From Acanthaster planci (taxonomy: Eukaryota; Echinodermata; Asteroidea; Valvatida; Acanthasteridae): a stretch of DNA of 64,000 nucleotides. Under the pieces are notes generated by a model. It saw nothing but the letters and a program-made list of their open reading frames with translations. It made no database searches and had not been told where the DNA came from. Positions within the stretch are counted from its first letter, which is position 1; each line of letters begins with the position of its first letter. The position numbers and the translations under genes were made by a program. The stretch covers positions 149,372 through 213,371 of the forward strand of contig NW_019091542.1 in NCBI RefSeq assembly GCF_001949145.1, written 5' to 3'. Of this stretch, positions 11,447 to 24,400 are shown in pieces.

Positions 11447-14243
11447 TGGGTCAGAGTAACCGGCGAGTTGGCATTTCACTTTCATTTGTATCGACATCAT
11501 AACCCCAATCTGGTCATCCCCTGGCCCTTCACTAACCCAGTTACTACTCCATTCAATCGTACTTGACTCACCACCACCGCCAAACTCGTTATCGTTACAC
11601 AGTGCTCCACTGCAGCATGTTTGACTGAGTGTCATACCAGAAACTTCGAAGTCCGTCATGTCCGTACAGCCTACACCTTCAAGAACTTCGTTGTGACAAG
11701 TTCGAAATGTTGCTGATCCTGGTTTCCAGTCTTCGTTGCCCTCAGTTTCTAAATAGATTGTCTGCATAATAAGAGTGAGAAAAGAAAAGATGATTTTAAG
11801 TGGAGTATCAAGTAATGGTTTAAGATTATGAAGTGACGGGACAATGCACTGAGGTTATTTTTACCATTCTTTACATCTCGTTGAAGTAATCATAATTTTG
11901 AAAGTCTTCGTTATTTTAGATTTCTGATGAGCACAGGATATCCTTCAGTATTCTTAGTAAGTGTGTTTCAGATGTAATTCGAATAATTGTGATGTTTTTC
12001 TTAGTGCTTGAATTTCTCAACGCTTGAACGGCTTCGAAACTACCTGTCCTTGACGAAGAGTGTTATCCTTCTCCCTTTAACAATCATTTTGAATACTTAC
12101 TTTGCAAGGCCCTGCACACGGTATAGTCTTGATCCCCCAGCTGTCGAACGGATTCCCACAACCTTCTTCTCCTTCCTTCATCTCACCCATGTTGATAAAT
12201 GTACAGTTGTAGCATTGTCCATCAGCGCCATAAGTGACTAGAAAGACGTTGGACAAAATTTTAACAAAGTAAAAATCGAAGAATGCTTTGCTATAAAACT
12301 AAACATCTCCAATTTACACACTGGGGGAGAATGTTAACTTCAACATCACAGAGTGAGTTGCATTTCTGAATTTAATCATTATTTTACAGTAAAACCAAAT
12401 ATAGGGCGATATTGTTTGTAGACGATGGTGGTTGTTGAGATTTAAAAAATAACTATCACGTCCTTCTTATTAATGCAGTCGATTGCCTTCCTGAGAATAA
12501 ATCAGTGTTGTCATTAAGCCTTTTTATTGTAAAATCTTCGCCATCAAAAACAAATTCCGTCTTTAAAAATTCCAAATTACTGTCATAAGAATGAACAAAT
12601 GACAAGTGCCATAAATCTGTGCCAAAAATAAGAGGAATGGGGTGGAGATTTGTGGGATAAAAGGGGCGTGACTTGCCTGGCAATGAAAATTTCAAAAGGG
12701 AGGAGGCGAGCTGACACGGGGGTGATGTTCGTAATACAGATGTACATTTGTAATATGAACTGCATTTGAACTACAGAATCTCATTTCAGAACAGCATACT
12801 TTATGGCTTGTTTTCTTGTCTTCTCCTTGGAGTGCTATTGAATACATACTAGTCGTTGCGATGTCTGAACAATTCTCCACAATGCGCTTGATTTTTTTGC
12901 TCAACACGAGAAGTGGGGGATGACTAATCCAACAGTCCCCCCGCCAAAAAAGTGGGCAATATATACACAGTAAAAACTGTTGGTCAAAACAGTTGAGAAT
13001 TTGTTATTTGCCCAACCTTGGTTAAAGCTACCACATTATTGGTCAATTTTCTGTCACTGTTGGTCAAACGTTGACTAAATATTGGGAAGAATTTTCCCAA
13101 AGGTTGCTAAGTTGATATTTTTACCAACATTGGGCAAAATATCAACCGAACATTGACCAACCTTTTTGCAGTTTATCCCGAGATGTACGTCCACGGATTT
13201 AAGCATAAATATAGAATCTCCACTACAAACTCACAACGTGGTTTTTCCTTCCGAAGACACCTTTCCATAAAACACTTGCGCCAGGCGTTGCGTATCAGTC
13301 AGTATCGCTCCCGGTGCGACTTTGATGGCCGAATGCAGCGCGTACGTGTGTTATGTTGATGGAGTCAATTTTGGGGTCCATATCCGCAACGCCTCGAAAA
13401 CCTGCATATGGAAAGCGTCTTTACCCGGTCACAAAAAGCCGCTTCGCAAAAAATAGACCGATCAAGTAAACTCAACCCACTGCGCACTTGAGCACCTACA
13501 GCACGTGCTCTTCTCCAATACCACACCCATGGGTTCCAGCCTCGCGCAAAATACTCGCGTGCACGCATGGCGGACATAAATCACTGCTGTGATTGGTCAG
13601 AAAACAATGAGGTGGGTCTTAATGACGTGGTCTATTCAGCAGCAGCGTCTCGCCAAACACCCATCATCATTTAACATTTGAGACTTATATACAAGAACGT
13701 CATAAAGACAACAAATGTGTTTTTAGAGGAGCAATCGGTCTGTGACCAAGGGAGCTCCGAAAATGCCATCCCACTTGTTGAGATCCGGACATATTTTATC
13801 TCTGCATGACGAAACGGACATCACACAGGCCGACACCTTGAGGTAATTTATGACGGAACTACAACATCCAGCGGGTATGATGTCTACTTGGCTACACACA
13901 TGGTCAGCTACGGAGGTGTGGAAACCAGTACGTAGCCTGATGTTTCTTTATGATGCCTCGTTTATCCTGAGTTTATAGTAGGCCGATCTGATTCGCTTAC
14001 TTTCTGGTAGTTTCACTCCTAAACGGGTGCGATATTTTGCGACGTCGTCATTCCGTGATAAATCTCAGGATGTCGACATCGTGCTTGTAGGATGTTGTCA
14101 TCTCAACAAGTCGAATGGTATTTCTAGAGCTCAGTTATGACCGACAATTGTTGTACTCACACAACACTGACACCACAATCACGCTGACAATGAAGGTCTT
14201 CATTGTTTTCAGATGTGGAAGTGCACGAAGTACGAAAGCTAAT
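11420..14243 (-). CDS. Ly6/uPAR-like protein, tandem unit 2 (GPI tail frameshifted)
   Basis: Coding exons on the minus strand are 14203-14161 (signal peptide MKTFIVSVIVVSVL), 12237-12101 and 11761-11420, with the same 43 nt and 137 nt exon sizes and phases as units 1 and 3, giving 173 codons. The acceptor at 14245/14244 implies a 5'UTR intron. Ten LU cysteines are present, including CYNC, GCG, PC-AGPC, TCH, GC, CC-SGAL-CN. After CN the frame runs through a polar spacer and stops at SD without a hydrophobic segment. One base out of frame, immediately downstream, the sequence still encodes a GPI-type tail homologous to that of unit 3. Either the gene is now secreted, it is decaying, or there is a one-base assembly error. 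Intron 1 is 1.9 kb, against 0.5 kb in unit 1, because of an insertion that includes a foldback element. Confidence 0.83.
12966..13178. mobile_element. Foldback element with TTGGTCAA repeats in intron 1 of unit 2
   Basis: AAAACTGTTGGTCAAAAC at the left pairs with CATTGACCAACC...GCAGTTT at the right, and ATTTGCCCAACCTTGGTTAA pairs with ACCAACATTGGGCAAAATAT. The element is absent from the equivalent introns of units 1 and 3, so it inserted after the duplication. Confidence 0.7.
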
Positions 14244-17200
14244 CTGTGCAGAAAAGTTACAAGAGTTAAAGTTCAGAAGCCCAAAATGCTTGGACAACAT
14301 TTGAAAGGAGATCGGTATTTATCTTTTACTTTTTGTTTTTTACTTTCAGAGGCAAAATTGCATATCTCCAAGAACAGAGATTTTTTCAGTTTAGTATAAA
14401 CTTATAATGAATGAAACTTCAGAAGAAAAAGACAGTCATGTTTTGGATGCCTTTATTAAAAGCTTCAGAAAAAATCAAGAACTACCCTTAGCATTACAGT
14501 GTACAAAATTGAAACAATTTGGCAGACCTAAAGATAACATTGACAAATATTTTGATATTTTAAAGTATAAAGGTTTGATGCATCGGGGGACAGCTCTTTC
14601 TCGAAAAATCTTCATCATTGAATTAAACAAATGAACGCACAGAGTGTACTCAGCAACGTTTGGGCCATCTTCAACCGTTTCTCACACATTGGATTATTTT
14701 TTTCCGATTCCCACTGTATTTTCCCCTCCCCCTTCCGTGCCTCGTTATATCAAAAACAAAAGCCGTCCAAAGACCAGCTATCACTTTCCAGCTAAATACT
14801 TTATTAAAAATAATTGATGATCTTCACCCACGCAAAGTAACAACAATTTTTGTTATTACAGTAGCCAAACGACATATTGATATCCTAATGTTATCAATTA
14901 CTGGATTAGATATCATTCAAAAACCCACAGACAGATGGACTTAATTGGTATAAAACAGGAAGTACTTTATTTTTGTGCACTGTTTTTCTTAGCTTTTTTA
15001 TGAACATATTTTATTGTATAACGTGTACAGTACGCGTGGATGCCTTAATCTTCTATTTCAATGTCAATTTCATTATGCTTTTGGTTCAAGTTCCACAAAA
15101 TGCTCGAACTTAGAGACTCTAAACTGAGCAATGCAATGTGCAAGTTGATGGGCAAAAAGGTTAGGAAAGGCGCGATTCATGATGAATCATCTCACAACTA
15201 TTCAGAGGAATTATTAAAAGCCTGTTCACTATAAAGTGATCTTCCACAGGTCCCTGCTACAAGGTATGAGTCACAATTAACAATGACGGCCTGGATACCT
15301 AAGCAAGCATCTTGCGGAACACGGGTGTAATGTCTGCCTTTCTGCCTGCTTGTTTCTTTTCTTTTTCGTCTATAATATCTCTTCACGTCGCAATCTGAAC
15401 AGGGGTTTGGTTGAACACATTTCGCTTTGCCTTGACATATTTATCCTTGTTATTTACCTACGGAGGCTTATAGAGACCATCCAAGTTTCCAACAATTTTC
15501 GTAAATTATTAACCCCGGAACGAATGAATACTGAGTTCAATAAGACGTCTTTCCCGGATATCACATCTGGAGAAGACGTTCTTCCAAGACATGAGAAGAG
15601 GGGAAAGGCATCTTTATAAGAAAACGCATCAGGGCAAACGATTGCCAGACATTTCATTTTTCTATCTTTCCAAGATAAGATCACAGAAACTTTGAAACTC
15701 GTATGGTCACTTCAATGTATCACATTTTCTCCAGAGGATTTAAAATAAAAAGACATGTAAATGGTAGGGGTTAACGGTACAAAGCCAGCAAGAATCTCGA
15801 CCGGGTATGGACTGGGCCATCTTCGAAACAGATAACTGCTGCTGTTCTTCACTGGTAATTATTGCCCAAAAGTTCAATGTGTACGGTAGAATTAGCTTCC
15901 ACAAACCTCAAAGTCGGCACCAAAATTCCACAACATGCTCTGCTGAATCGGCTGTTACAGTTTCAGTCATTGCATGCTGGATACCCTTAAAAGAACTTCC
16001 TAAAATACATCGATTGAAAATTCTACATGTGATTCAAATTGTGGGTTCGAACTACGAATAATTGTATTCGAAGGTCCGACTATTCAAATTTGGGTATACG
16101 TGTACTTGTCTTGATGAAATACTCGGGTTTTTGTGATAACCAGCCGTATTAACACTTTGTACTTAACCGTAGAGGACTCATATTCAGCAAGCCCAACAGA
16201 ACAACTTAAAAATCATTTCCGTCTTACTTTTGCATATAATTAGATTTTGTTGTAGCTAATTTTAGTTTAAGTAGCAATTTCTCCATAGTTAACCAGATTG
16301 TACAAACTAACAGCAAATGTTAATATAACTTACTTTGGTTTTCAGTCCAGTGGTTGCTCCAAAACGAAACGACGATGACGAACAGACGATGAAGTTGGCA
16401 GTGTGCAACAACTTGATGATACATTTTATAATGGTAACGATGATCCAGACCAGGCTGGGCGTTATCTGCACGCATGCGCATGAGAACTTTTAACTTGTCG
16501 ACCACTGACATCTGAGGATAGGTACTAGGTCCTCGTAGACTTGTTCCTAGTCTCTGAATTGCCGTTCAGACGTCGAATTCATACGTATATATTCACGATC
16601 CCGAATACAAAGTTGCATGAGGAAATGACAGGCTTTTGTTAAGGACTCCTGTGCTATCAAATGTATCTTCAGTCTGATGGTCAAATCGTTATCTCACCCA
16701 TCAACTGTATCCAGACTACAGAAAGAAAATTAGTTTTGAAGCAAGTATTTCCAACTGGTGTTGTCACTTAGGCTCCAGCAGAATCGCGCTTAACAATTAA
16801 CCCTGTGTTACTTTTCGTTTAAAATCCTAAAGACAGAAGGACTAAGTGTAAAAGTTTGCATATTTTTGTATAGTTTTGGTTTCCTTAGTGCACAAAATGA
16901 GTAGTGAATGCAGTGCAAGTATTTCCTGGTACATCCCCGGCTTGATCCGTGGTTCTTGTAACCCGTTGCTCATATTTCATTTTTATGGGTGGTAAAGGTG
17001 TCTGGGTCTGATGCTAGACTGGTCCCCGTCCCTAATAAATAGGTACAGGCATGTAGCAGCGGTTTGATTAGCTCTTTCAATTTGGATGCTAAATATTTAA
17101 GTTTTGTCAGGCAAATAGCACTTGTTGAAATGAATGACATTTCAGCAGGGAGCGAATAAAACACAAGTACCTATTCTTGCTAAGCCTCTGTTAATCACAG

Positions 17201-20200
17201 TGCAATAATTTATTTGTCAGTGATTATCATCGATAAATCATTCTAAGGAAATTTATTTCAAATCGGTAATTATTATGTTAAATTTTAGATAAATGAACAG
17301 TTTTTGGTGAAGTTATTTTGGGTAACGAAGAAAAAGCCAAATATGCCATCAGCTTCTGCTTGATTTGTACATTGAGTGGGCATCGTTTCCTCATTTACAT
17401 ACACTCAGCAGGAGTCTCTATATTAATTACCCACCACCGGTGGTCCCTACGTTCAGCAGACGTCTGTAAGACGTCTGGAGACTATGCCCTGGAGGGGAAC
17501 CAGTCTAGCCAGGTGCGTGGGGGATGCCTAGGCCCTTTTCCAATACTCGACTTGGGCTCCGTCTCAGGCTTCGTTCCCAAAACCAATCCCCGATTGAGGG
17601 CCTGAAGCGTTTAAATTAAATCGGATTACTGTAATCTCTGGCTCTCTTGCATCTTATTTGATGTTTTGTGGCACTGTTAAACTAATTACTGCGCTTACAG
17701 CTTCTAAGTCAGCTAGTTAAAAAAACAGGTGAAGCCTGAGAATGAGCCGAAGTTGTGTATTGGAAACCGGCCCTGTTTCTTACATTTTAATGTCTGTTGT
17801 ATATCTGCAATGAGCCAGCTCGGTATTCCAACAGCGCATGCGCCGATCGAAGCTTTGTGAATAACTACGCGCGCTATTATCTGTCCTATGAGCACAGCCA
17901 TACACCGACTCAGTGTATGGCTGTGCCTACGCTTTGTCCCGAAAAAAAGCATTTTGAAATACCGAACTTGCTCATTTTAGTTTCAGTTCGAATCAGTTTC
18001 ACTAATACCAGCCTCTTTCAACTCTCTTCTCTCATCCATCCACCACTTGCCCTGTTATAATAGAGGGTCATACTCATCATATCTGAACATTCCTCACTAT
18101 CCTTCACAAACCTTTTGCTCAACCGCAGCGGCTCCGTCCATATCTTAATAAAGTGCACATATGTGGGGGCACTGTTGATTTCGATGTTGCCAAATGCTTA
18201 AGACAAGTACTGTAACCGGCAACATACATGTAATTATGACCTTGCTGGCTTGAACTGTACCATCACGATGTGGAACTTGCAAATCAAGTCAAGGATGAAG
18301 GGGAAAAAAGGGATGACAGAGTCCAAGACGCAAACATAAGTAGAGATACTGCTGAACATTCCAACTTGCCGCCTGAAGAGGGCTACAAACAGCTTTACCT
18401 TGAAAGCTCAACGATCAATATGATTGCTCATATAATCACTCCCAAGCGTTACATTCTTACCTCATCAACCCTAGTTTGTTCACAGTTGATGAGATTGAAG
18501 TATGGAATCGATCATCATCGCCGTTACATCGGACTCAATTTCGATGTGGACTCGATCCGTGCCATTTGGTGGACGTTTTTATTTATGATGTTGCTCTGGT
18601 CCGAATTCAACAACATTCATAATGTAAATAAATCAACGACTTTGATTTTGTTTGCAAGAACGACAATTCACGAGTTGTGTTTGTTATGGGTTTTGAATTT
18701 TTTATTCAGGCACACTATTTCACACAACCTAACATCACTCACGATCAATTAGTCCATTGATTAATCACAAATTAAACAGTTTAAAGATAAACACTGGATA
18801 TAAATTAATATAGCATGATTTTTGCGGATTAGTAATCATCAATACCCTAACTATAAAAATCGAATTGGTTATTCAAATAAGCTACACCAGCGATACCCAA
18901 GAGAGGGCGCTATGTCACGAGGCAACAAATTGGACAAGGGCGTTTTGGTTTGTTCCAAATACATGTGCAGGAATTGTTCCCATTGGACGTAGCCAAGTAT
19001 CAGCTGCATACAAATAACTCTGTTGCATCCAAGGGTGCGTTCGATTAGGTTTCACGGGGCAAACCTGATGCGAGAATGGCCATAGTGATGTGTCAAACAA
19101 ATCTGACAGTAGTGCGGACGTGACGACAAGTCGTGGAAGCTATAGTCGAAACATCCTTACCTACTTCCCAAAACTTTGCTAGAATAAGTAAGGCTTCTCA
19201 TTTCTTGACTTTCTCGCATGGACTGGAGAGTCAGGTAGTGAACTAATTTACAGTTATCTTTTAACATGTTCAAAACCTGTGCATGCATCTTAAGGAAAGA
19301 AATTGCGGCACAAGACAACGGTACTGGTTTTAAATTGTCCCTGATTGAAAATAAGTGTCAGCTTAAAACAGGTCTAGCAGACAGCGCGATTTCTTGATCA
19401 ACACAATAGTCACGTATTGTCTGGTTCTTACTGAACGCCCACCAAAATTAGCGATCCAATAAAGGTAACCTCCTCTGTCAGGGGGGACGGAAAGGTGTTG
19501 TGCGACAAGCGCCCCCTACGTTCAAACTCTTCTCATTCAGTATTGTCCCGCGACGGCGTGCACATCCTTTGTTTCTTAACAGCGTGAAGATGGACCACGA
19601 TCCACGAATAGCCGGCAATAATTTTTATTGATAATTTATTAATTTCAACTGTGACTCGGAGTGTTTAAACCCGTATGATATACTTCATATATGGGACTTT
19701 CACTTGCATCAGAAAAGTTAATTTTCGAGATGAAAATTGTCTTCGAAAGAGACATTTTGTTTAACTGCAATTCCTTTTTGACCGTGCCATGCTAACTTGC
19801 CAACGCGTTGCCTGCATATGCATTTGTAAACGATGGTCGGTCTAGCGTGCTGCATCTCCACGCACTGTAAGTTTTGATCGAACGTGAAGAATTTTTGTAC
19901 TATTTTTGGACAAAATTTGAATAGGACGCATCACTCGTTTTTTATGACGTTGTGAAAAAGGGTCATTTTGAAGGGAAGGATTTCCTTTAAACGACTACAG
20001 TCGGAAGGTGAGGTTTTAAAACATACATTTCAGGAAAAAAATCAATGTTGAAGGTGAGAGTTTTGCAAATTAAATCGTTGTTATGCATGACATTTAGGGG
20101 TGTCAATTTGAAGAGACCACAGCGCAGCGTTTGCATTATAGACGTGTTCGCATGCACGATCCATAGCTGGATCGAGAAGCTGAAATGGGAATCTTTTCTA

Positions 20201-21466
20201 GAATCTCCATGAAACAAAAGGCTGGTGTACATATTGAAAACAGAACAAGTTCTTCAATAATCCTTGTGGATAATGGAAACGCTGGAGATTTTAACTTTCA
20301 ATGAAACAGTTCCTTATGAGCACCCCCTTCTAATGAATGGAATAGGCTTACAGACCGTTGTGCGCACATCATCACGCGCAACCCCCCCCCCACACCTCTG
20401 TGTAATTTACTTCAGTAAATAATTTGGTGTCTGAATCGGTCCTTTGAGGAGGGGCAAGGGGCCGGCGTTTTATTTGTCAGAATTATTTGAAGTTCAATGT
20501 CGAACAGTACAGTCGAAGCAGACGACAAATCCCGTTTTACATAGTACTAACGAAAACACTAGTCTATCACCCGAGTACCGGTACGAGTCAAGTAACAACT
20601 AGTGACCCTTGGTACACGTGCGCTGGAGTTGGCTCAGTACGCGACGAGCGGATCACTGTGGTTAGCCTAAAGGAATACCGTTGCTAGGAAACGAAGTGCC
20701 CCCTCTTGTTCACACAGATTCTATTCTAAGCATGAGATAAAAAATTGTTGGGCTAAAATTAGGTAAACTTTCCCATTTTAAACATTGCGAAATAATTCGC
20801 AAGCCAATCATTAATCAATGGTCACATATAATTTCGATTTCAGATAGCTATATTCACTTTTGCGGTAATTTATTTCAGAGTACTGTTTGCTTGATAAAAT
20901 ATCTCACGTCACAACGTACACATTTCTATTGATAGGCCTACCCAAATTACAAGTCTATTATTTGAAACATGGATGGTTCTTTGTATTACACTTTGAACAC
21001 TATATTATTGAGTACACTTTTTGTAAGTTCTCGTTCAATGAACACTAATAATACACTGAAAGGTAATATTATTTGGAACCGTACTTTGCTGTACTTTCTT
21101 GAAATCATTGAACAAGAATAAAAGACTAAGGAAAACCATAGTACCGCAGGCCCACTGAAGTTAGACAAACAGGGGGCACAAGAGGCTGGCTCGCTTCGTT
21201 TATCACAACCAGAGTGCGATTTCATGCACAGACAACGCTTTATAAGGTCATATGTTTAGCGATGCACATCGCCTGACTTTCATCGACTTCATATCTGTCT
21301 GCTGTGCAGTGAGACATTATAAATTCAGCCCATCTCTATATAAAGCGCCATCATGCGTCATGAAATTGACTCAGGATCTCTGTATCCACCTAAAAGATGC
21401 AACGCACACTACAGACTGTGTCATTTTTGGATACCTATGTACTATTCCCAAGAAAGCACACCAAGC
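14244..21466. other. Non-coding remainder of unit 2 and start of unit 3
   Basis: From 14244 to about 18.85 kb this follows the order of unit 1 blocks. At about 18.9 kb unit 3 begins (18930-19030 resembles the start of units 1 and 2), and 21210-21370 is the 3' flank of the unit 3 gene. I found no supportable gene. The longest open frame (18270-18752, plus) is not conserved in its unit 1 counterpart. Confidence 0.55.
17811..17974. mobile_element. MITE-like element, TTGGTATTCCAACAGCGCATG family, copy 1
   Basis: Begins GAGCCAGCTCGGTATTCCAA and ends with an imperfect inverse of it (GAAATACCGAACTTGCTC). The interior CTGTCCTATNAGCRCA...TTTGTYCCGAAA is shared with the copies at 39143-39306 and 31712-31850. 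It contains a perfect hairpin at 17892-17926 (14-bp stem GCACAGCCATACAC, 7-base loop). Confidence 0.75.
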
Positions 21467-24400
21467 TTAAAACGCTAATGCACAGAGCGGTGCAAAGACT
21501 ACGAGGGTTATGCTGAAATTAATCAGACTGGATATTGCGTTTGAGCTCGGTGTGGTTGCTTGTGCGTTGGCAACTTCACCTCCATCCCTCCCCTCACCCC
21601 CCGTCTCACCATCTGCACCACCCGCTTCACCACCTGCACCTGCATCACCACCGCCGTTCAGGTCACCACCGTTACACAGTTCTCCACTGCAGCAGGTTTG
21701 AGTCAGTGTCCCATTCTCAATCTTCGTATTTCTCGCGCCAAGACAGGGAAACGCTTCGTTGTGACAGGCTCTAACCACTATTGTCATAGGAGGTGTATTC
21801 CCGTCGCCCATCGTTTCTGTTTTTATTGTCTGAATATTATGGTGAAATGACGGAGAGAAATTATTTTTCTGATCTGCATCTTTCCGTAATAACCTCAGAA
21901 GTATCAAAAGATATAAACCAGACTTGACAAACTGTCCGATGTACAAATGCTTGCTGTAAATCAAAAGTAGACCCGTCAACACTAATTTATGAAATTCATC
22001 ACTCTTCTTTAAGTGGTGATATTCACAAGACCCCAGTTCAGAGCACGTTTTGACACTCTCCAGTGTGCCATGTTTTTTTTAGACTTGTGCATTCTACTGT
22101 GCGCTCTCTTCCTCCACAATTCGAAGAGGCGAAACTCAGACATCGACCATCACGTTAAACCAAATATTTGTGGCTGCAAGTGAACTTCAGATGCTAAGCC
22201 ACAAAATGTAAAAAGAAAGATAAAAACCGGAAAAGTAGGAGGCGTTGCTGTTTACGTTAATGACACCAGTGATGATCTTCATATTATTATAAAAACTGAG
22301 AAAATGGAACAAACACAAACTATGTTTTACAAATATTCTTATACAGCTCATTTTGGCACGGCACCGTCAAGGACTCAGGCTGAACTAAAGTTCCGGCGCC
22401 ATCTGTGTGGAGTCCAGCATTCTTCACTGTAGTGCCTGCCAAGCTCTCTCCCGTAAGATCAACTTGTTTATTTGAGACCTTTTCTTGATTTCTTACCCTT
22501 ACCACTGTAAACTGGTTACAATCAGCATTTTCTTTGTTAGCCTTAATTTTGACCATGGAAAGTGTAACACTTTCATACAAGGAACAAGTTGTCATAACTG
22601 ACAACTTGTTCCATATCAGTGTGCTCTTGTTTGATTTCTTTGTTGCATGGGAGAAATTTCAAGGTTTAACATAATTGCTATTCTCAAAAGGTTTGCAGTA
22701 TTTCGGATCGTAACACTGACCCTGGGGGGTTAAAGCAGTGAACTTAAAACATAGAATAAGTCAATAGAGTGATACCCAATGTGAACAACAAATCCTCAAA
22801 TCGGCCCTAATCTAAAAATTCTAGAAAACGAAATCGTATATACCACCAGGATACCACCTTTAAATTGCAAGTTGTTGCCTCTGATAGTGAACTTGCATGG
22901 TAGTTCCTTTTTTTCTCAACTTAATATAACTGTGAACGTAAATGTTTGAAATTGTTTCTCTTGTGTTCATGTTTGCCAAAACCCACGGGTGACCAGTGGA
23001 CTCCACTGAATGGACCACGCAGTTAAAGTAACAACCAAGAAAACGAGCAAATAGAATAGCAACATCAAGTGGAATCTTAGGTACCAATGTAAAATATGTG
23101 AAAAGACACGGAATTTCTTCTGATCACCGATGGAGTGATAAAAGGTGGTCCTTGTTGTTTTGCTTTTCTTGGAAATCGTTTTCTCCCGATGTTATTTTAT
23201 ATTTGGAATTTCTCATAAGCACAGGATATTTGATTTTCTCAGGAAGTGAGATTTAAATATAATTCGATTCAAATGATAAAGGATTTTCCTTCTTTGTGTT
23301 TGGCCTTCTCAATGTATGCCCTGCTTTTACACCGCCTTTTTTGAAGGGAAAATCTCGCGTCAGTTGACCTCCCTGCATTATCACGTTCATTTCTGAATAT
23401 ATCCACGAAAAATGTTGCACTACTTGTATTTGCAGTTTTTTTTAACTTACTTTGCATTGTCCTGCACACGGTATAATCTGGAGTCCCGAGCTGTCGAACG
23501 GATCTCCACATCCTGGTTGTCCAAACGTCATGCCACTCATGGTGGTTAAAGTGCAGTTGTAGCATTGTCCTTTAACCCCGTAAGTGACTATAAAAACATT
23601 GGACAAAATTCGAGGGAATAAATGTGTTTGGGATGCATTGCCATACCTGAAGCAAATGGACTTTGCGCTGATAATAAACCTGAAAATTAGCAGTGAATGT
23701 TGTTATTTGCAAAAACATTAGGACCACCCGTGCGCAAAAGGAATTAACCAAGAGAAAAAATTCAAATCAATTAATGATAGCAATGTTTACTTTCAACGCT
23801 AAACCTTAGTATCTTGATTAAACAGCTATTTCACATTGCCATGATTTGAAATGTTTAACAGTGTTATATTTGTCCACCCTTCTGCGCTTCCAACTTAGCT
23901 TTTTACCCATGATGCATTAAAGACACTACTTAGAATGAAGCCATTAGAAATTTAGTTTAAGAACAAACTTTGGTCAAAATACTAAGTGCGCGAATTGTGG
24001 TGACTCGTGGATACACTGAGACTTGGCAAATAGACTCAGAAAATAAAGAATCAGCAATCCCTGCTTCCGTGTGTCCTACCTCCCGGTTGTCGCGAGTTTC
24101 GCGAACATTTTCGGAAGCTGCCATGCTTCTGCGAGAATCTGACCGGCGCACCTGTATCTATGATGACCTGACCTACAAAATGCAAAGACTAGACCTGAGA
24201 CTGCTCAACGTACATGTACGTACATACATGTACATGTACACTGCGTGCGCGACGTACGTACGGCACTCAACAAACAGACGAGTCTGCATGCCCCAAAGGC
24301 AACGACCGTAAAAGGTCGCGGGAACCGCTGTAGGAGTTTGCCTGCGCACGCGCATGCCGAAAATAGCCGAATCGTCCAAAAAGGATTCGGAACTTCGGGC

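Noticed and set aside
16040-16080. GGGTTCGAACT resembling a tRNA B box
   Set aside because: No matching acceptor stem, A box or cloverleaf can be folded around it.
18270-18752. 160-codon plus-strand open frame
   Set aside because: The homologous DNA in unit 1 (about 9730-10140) is broken by stops in this frame, and the translation has no recognisable domain.
21510-21774. Plus-strand Pro/His-rich open frames
   Set aside because: They are the antisense of the Gly-rich spacer in the unit 3 Ly6-like gene.
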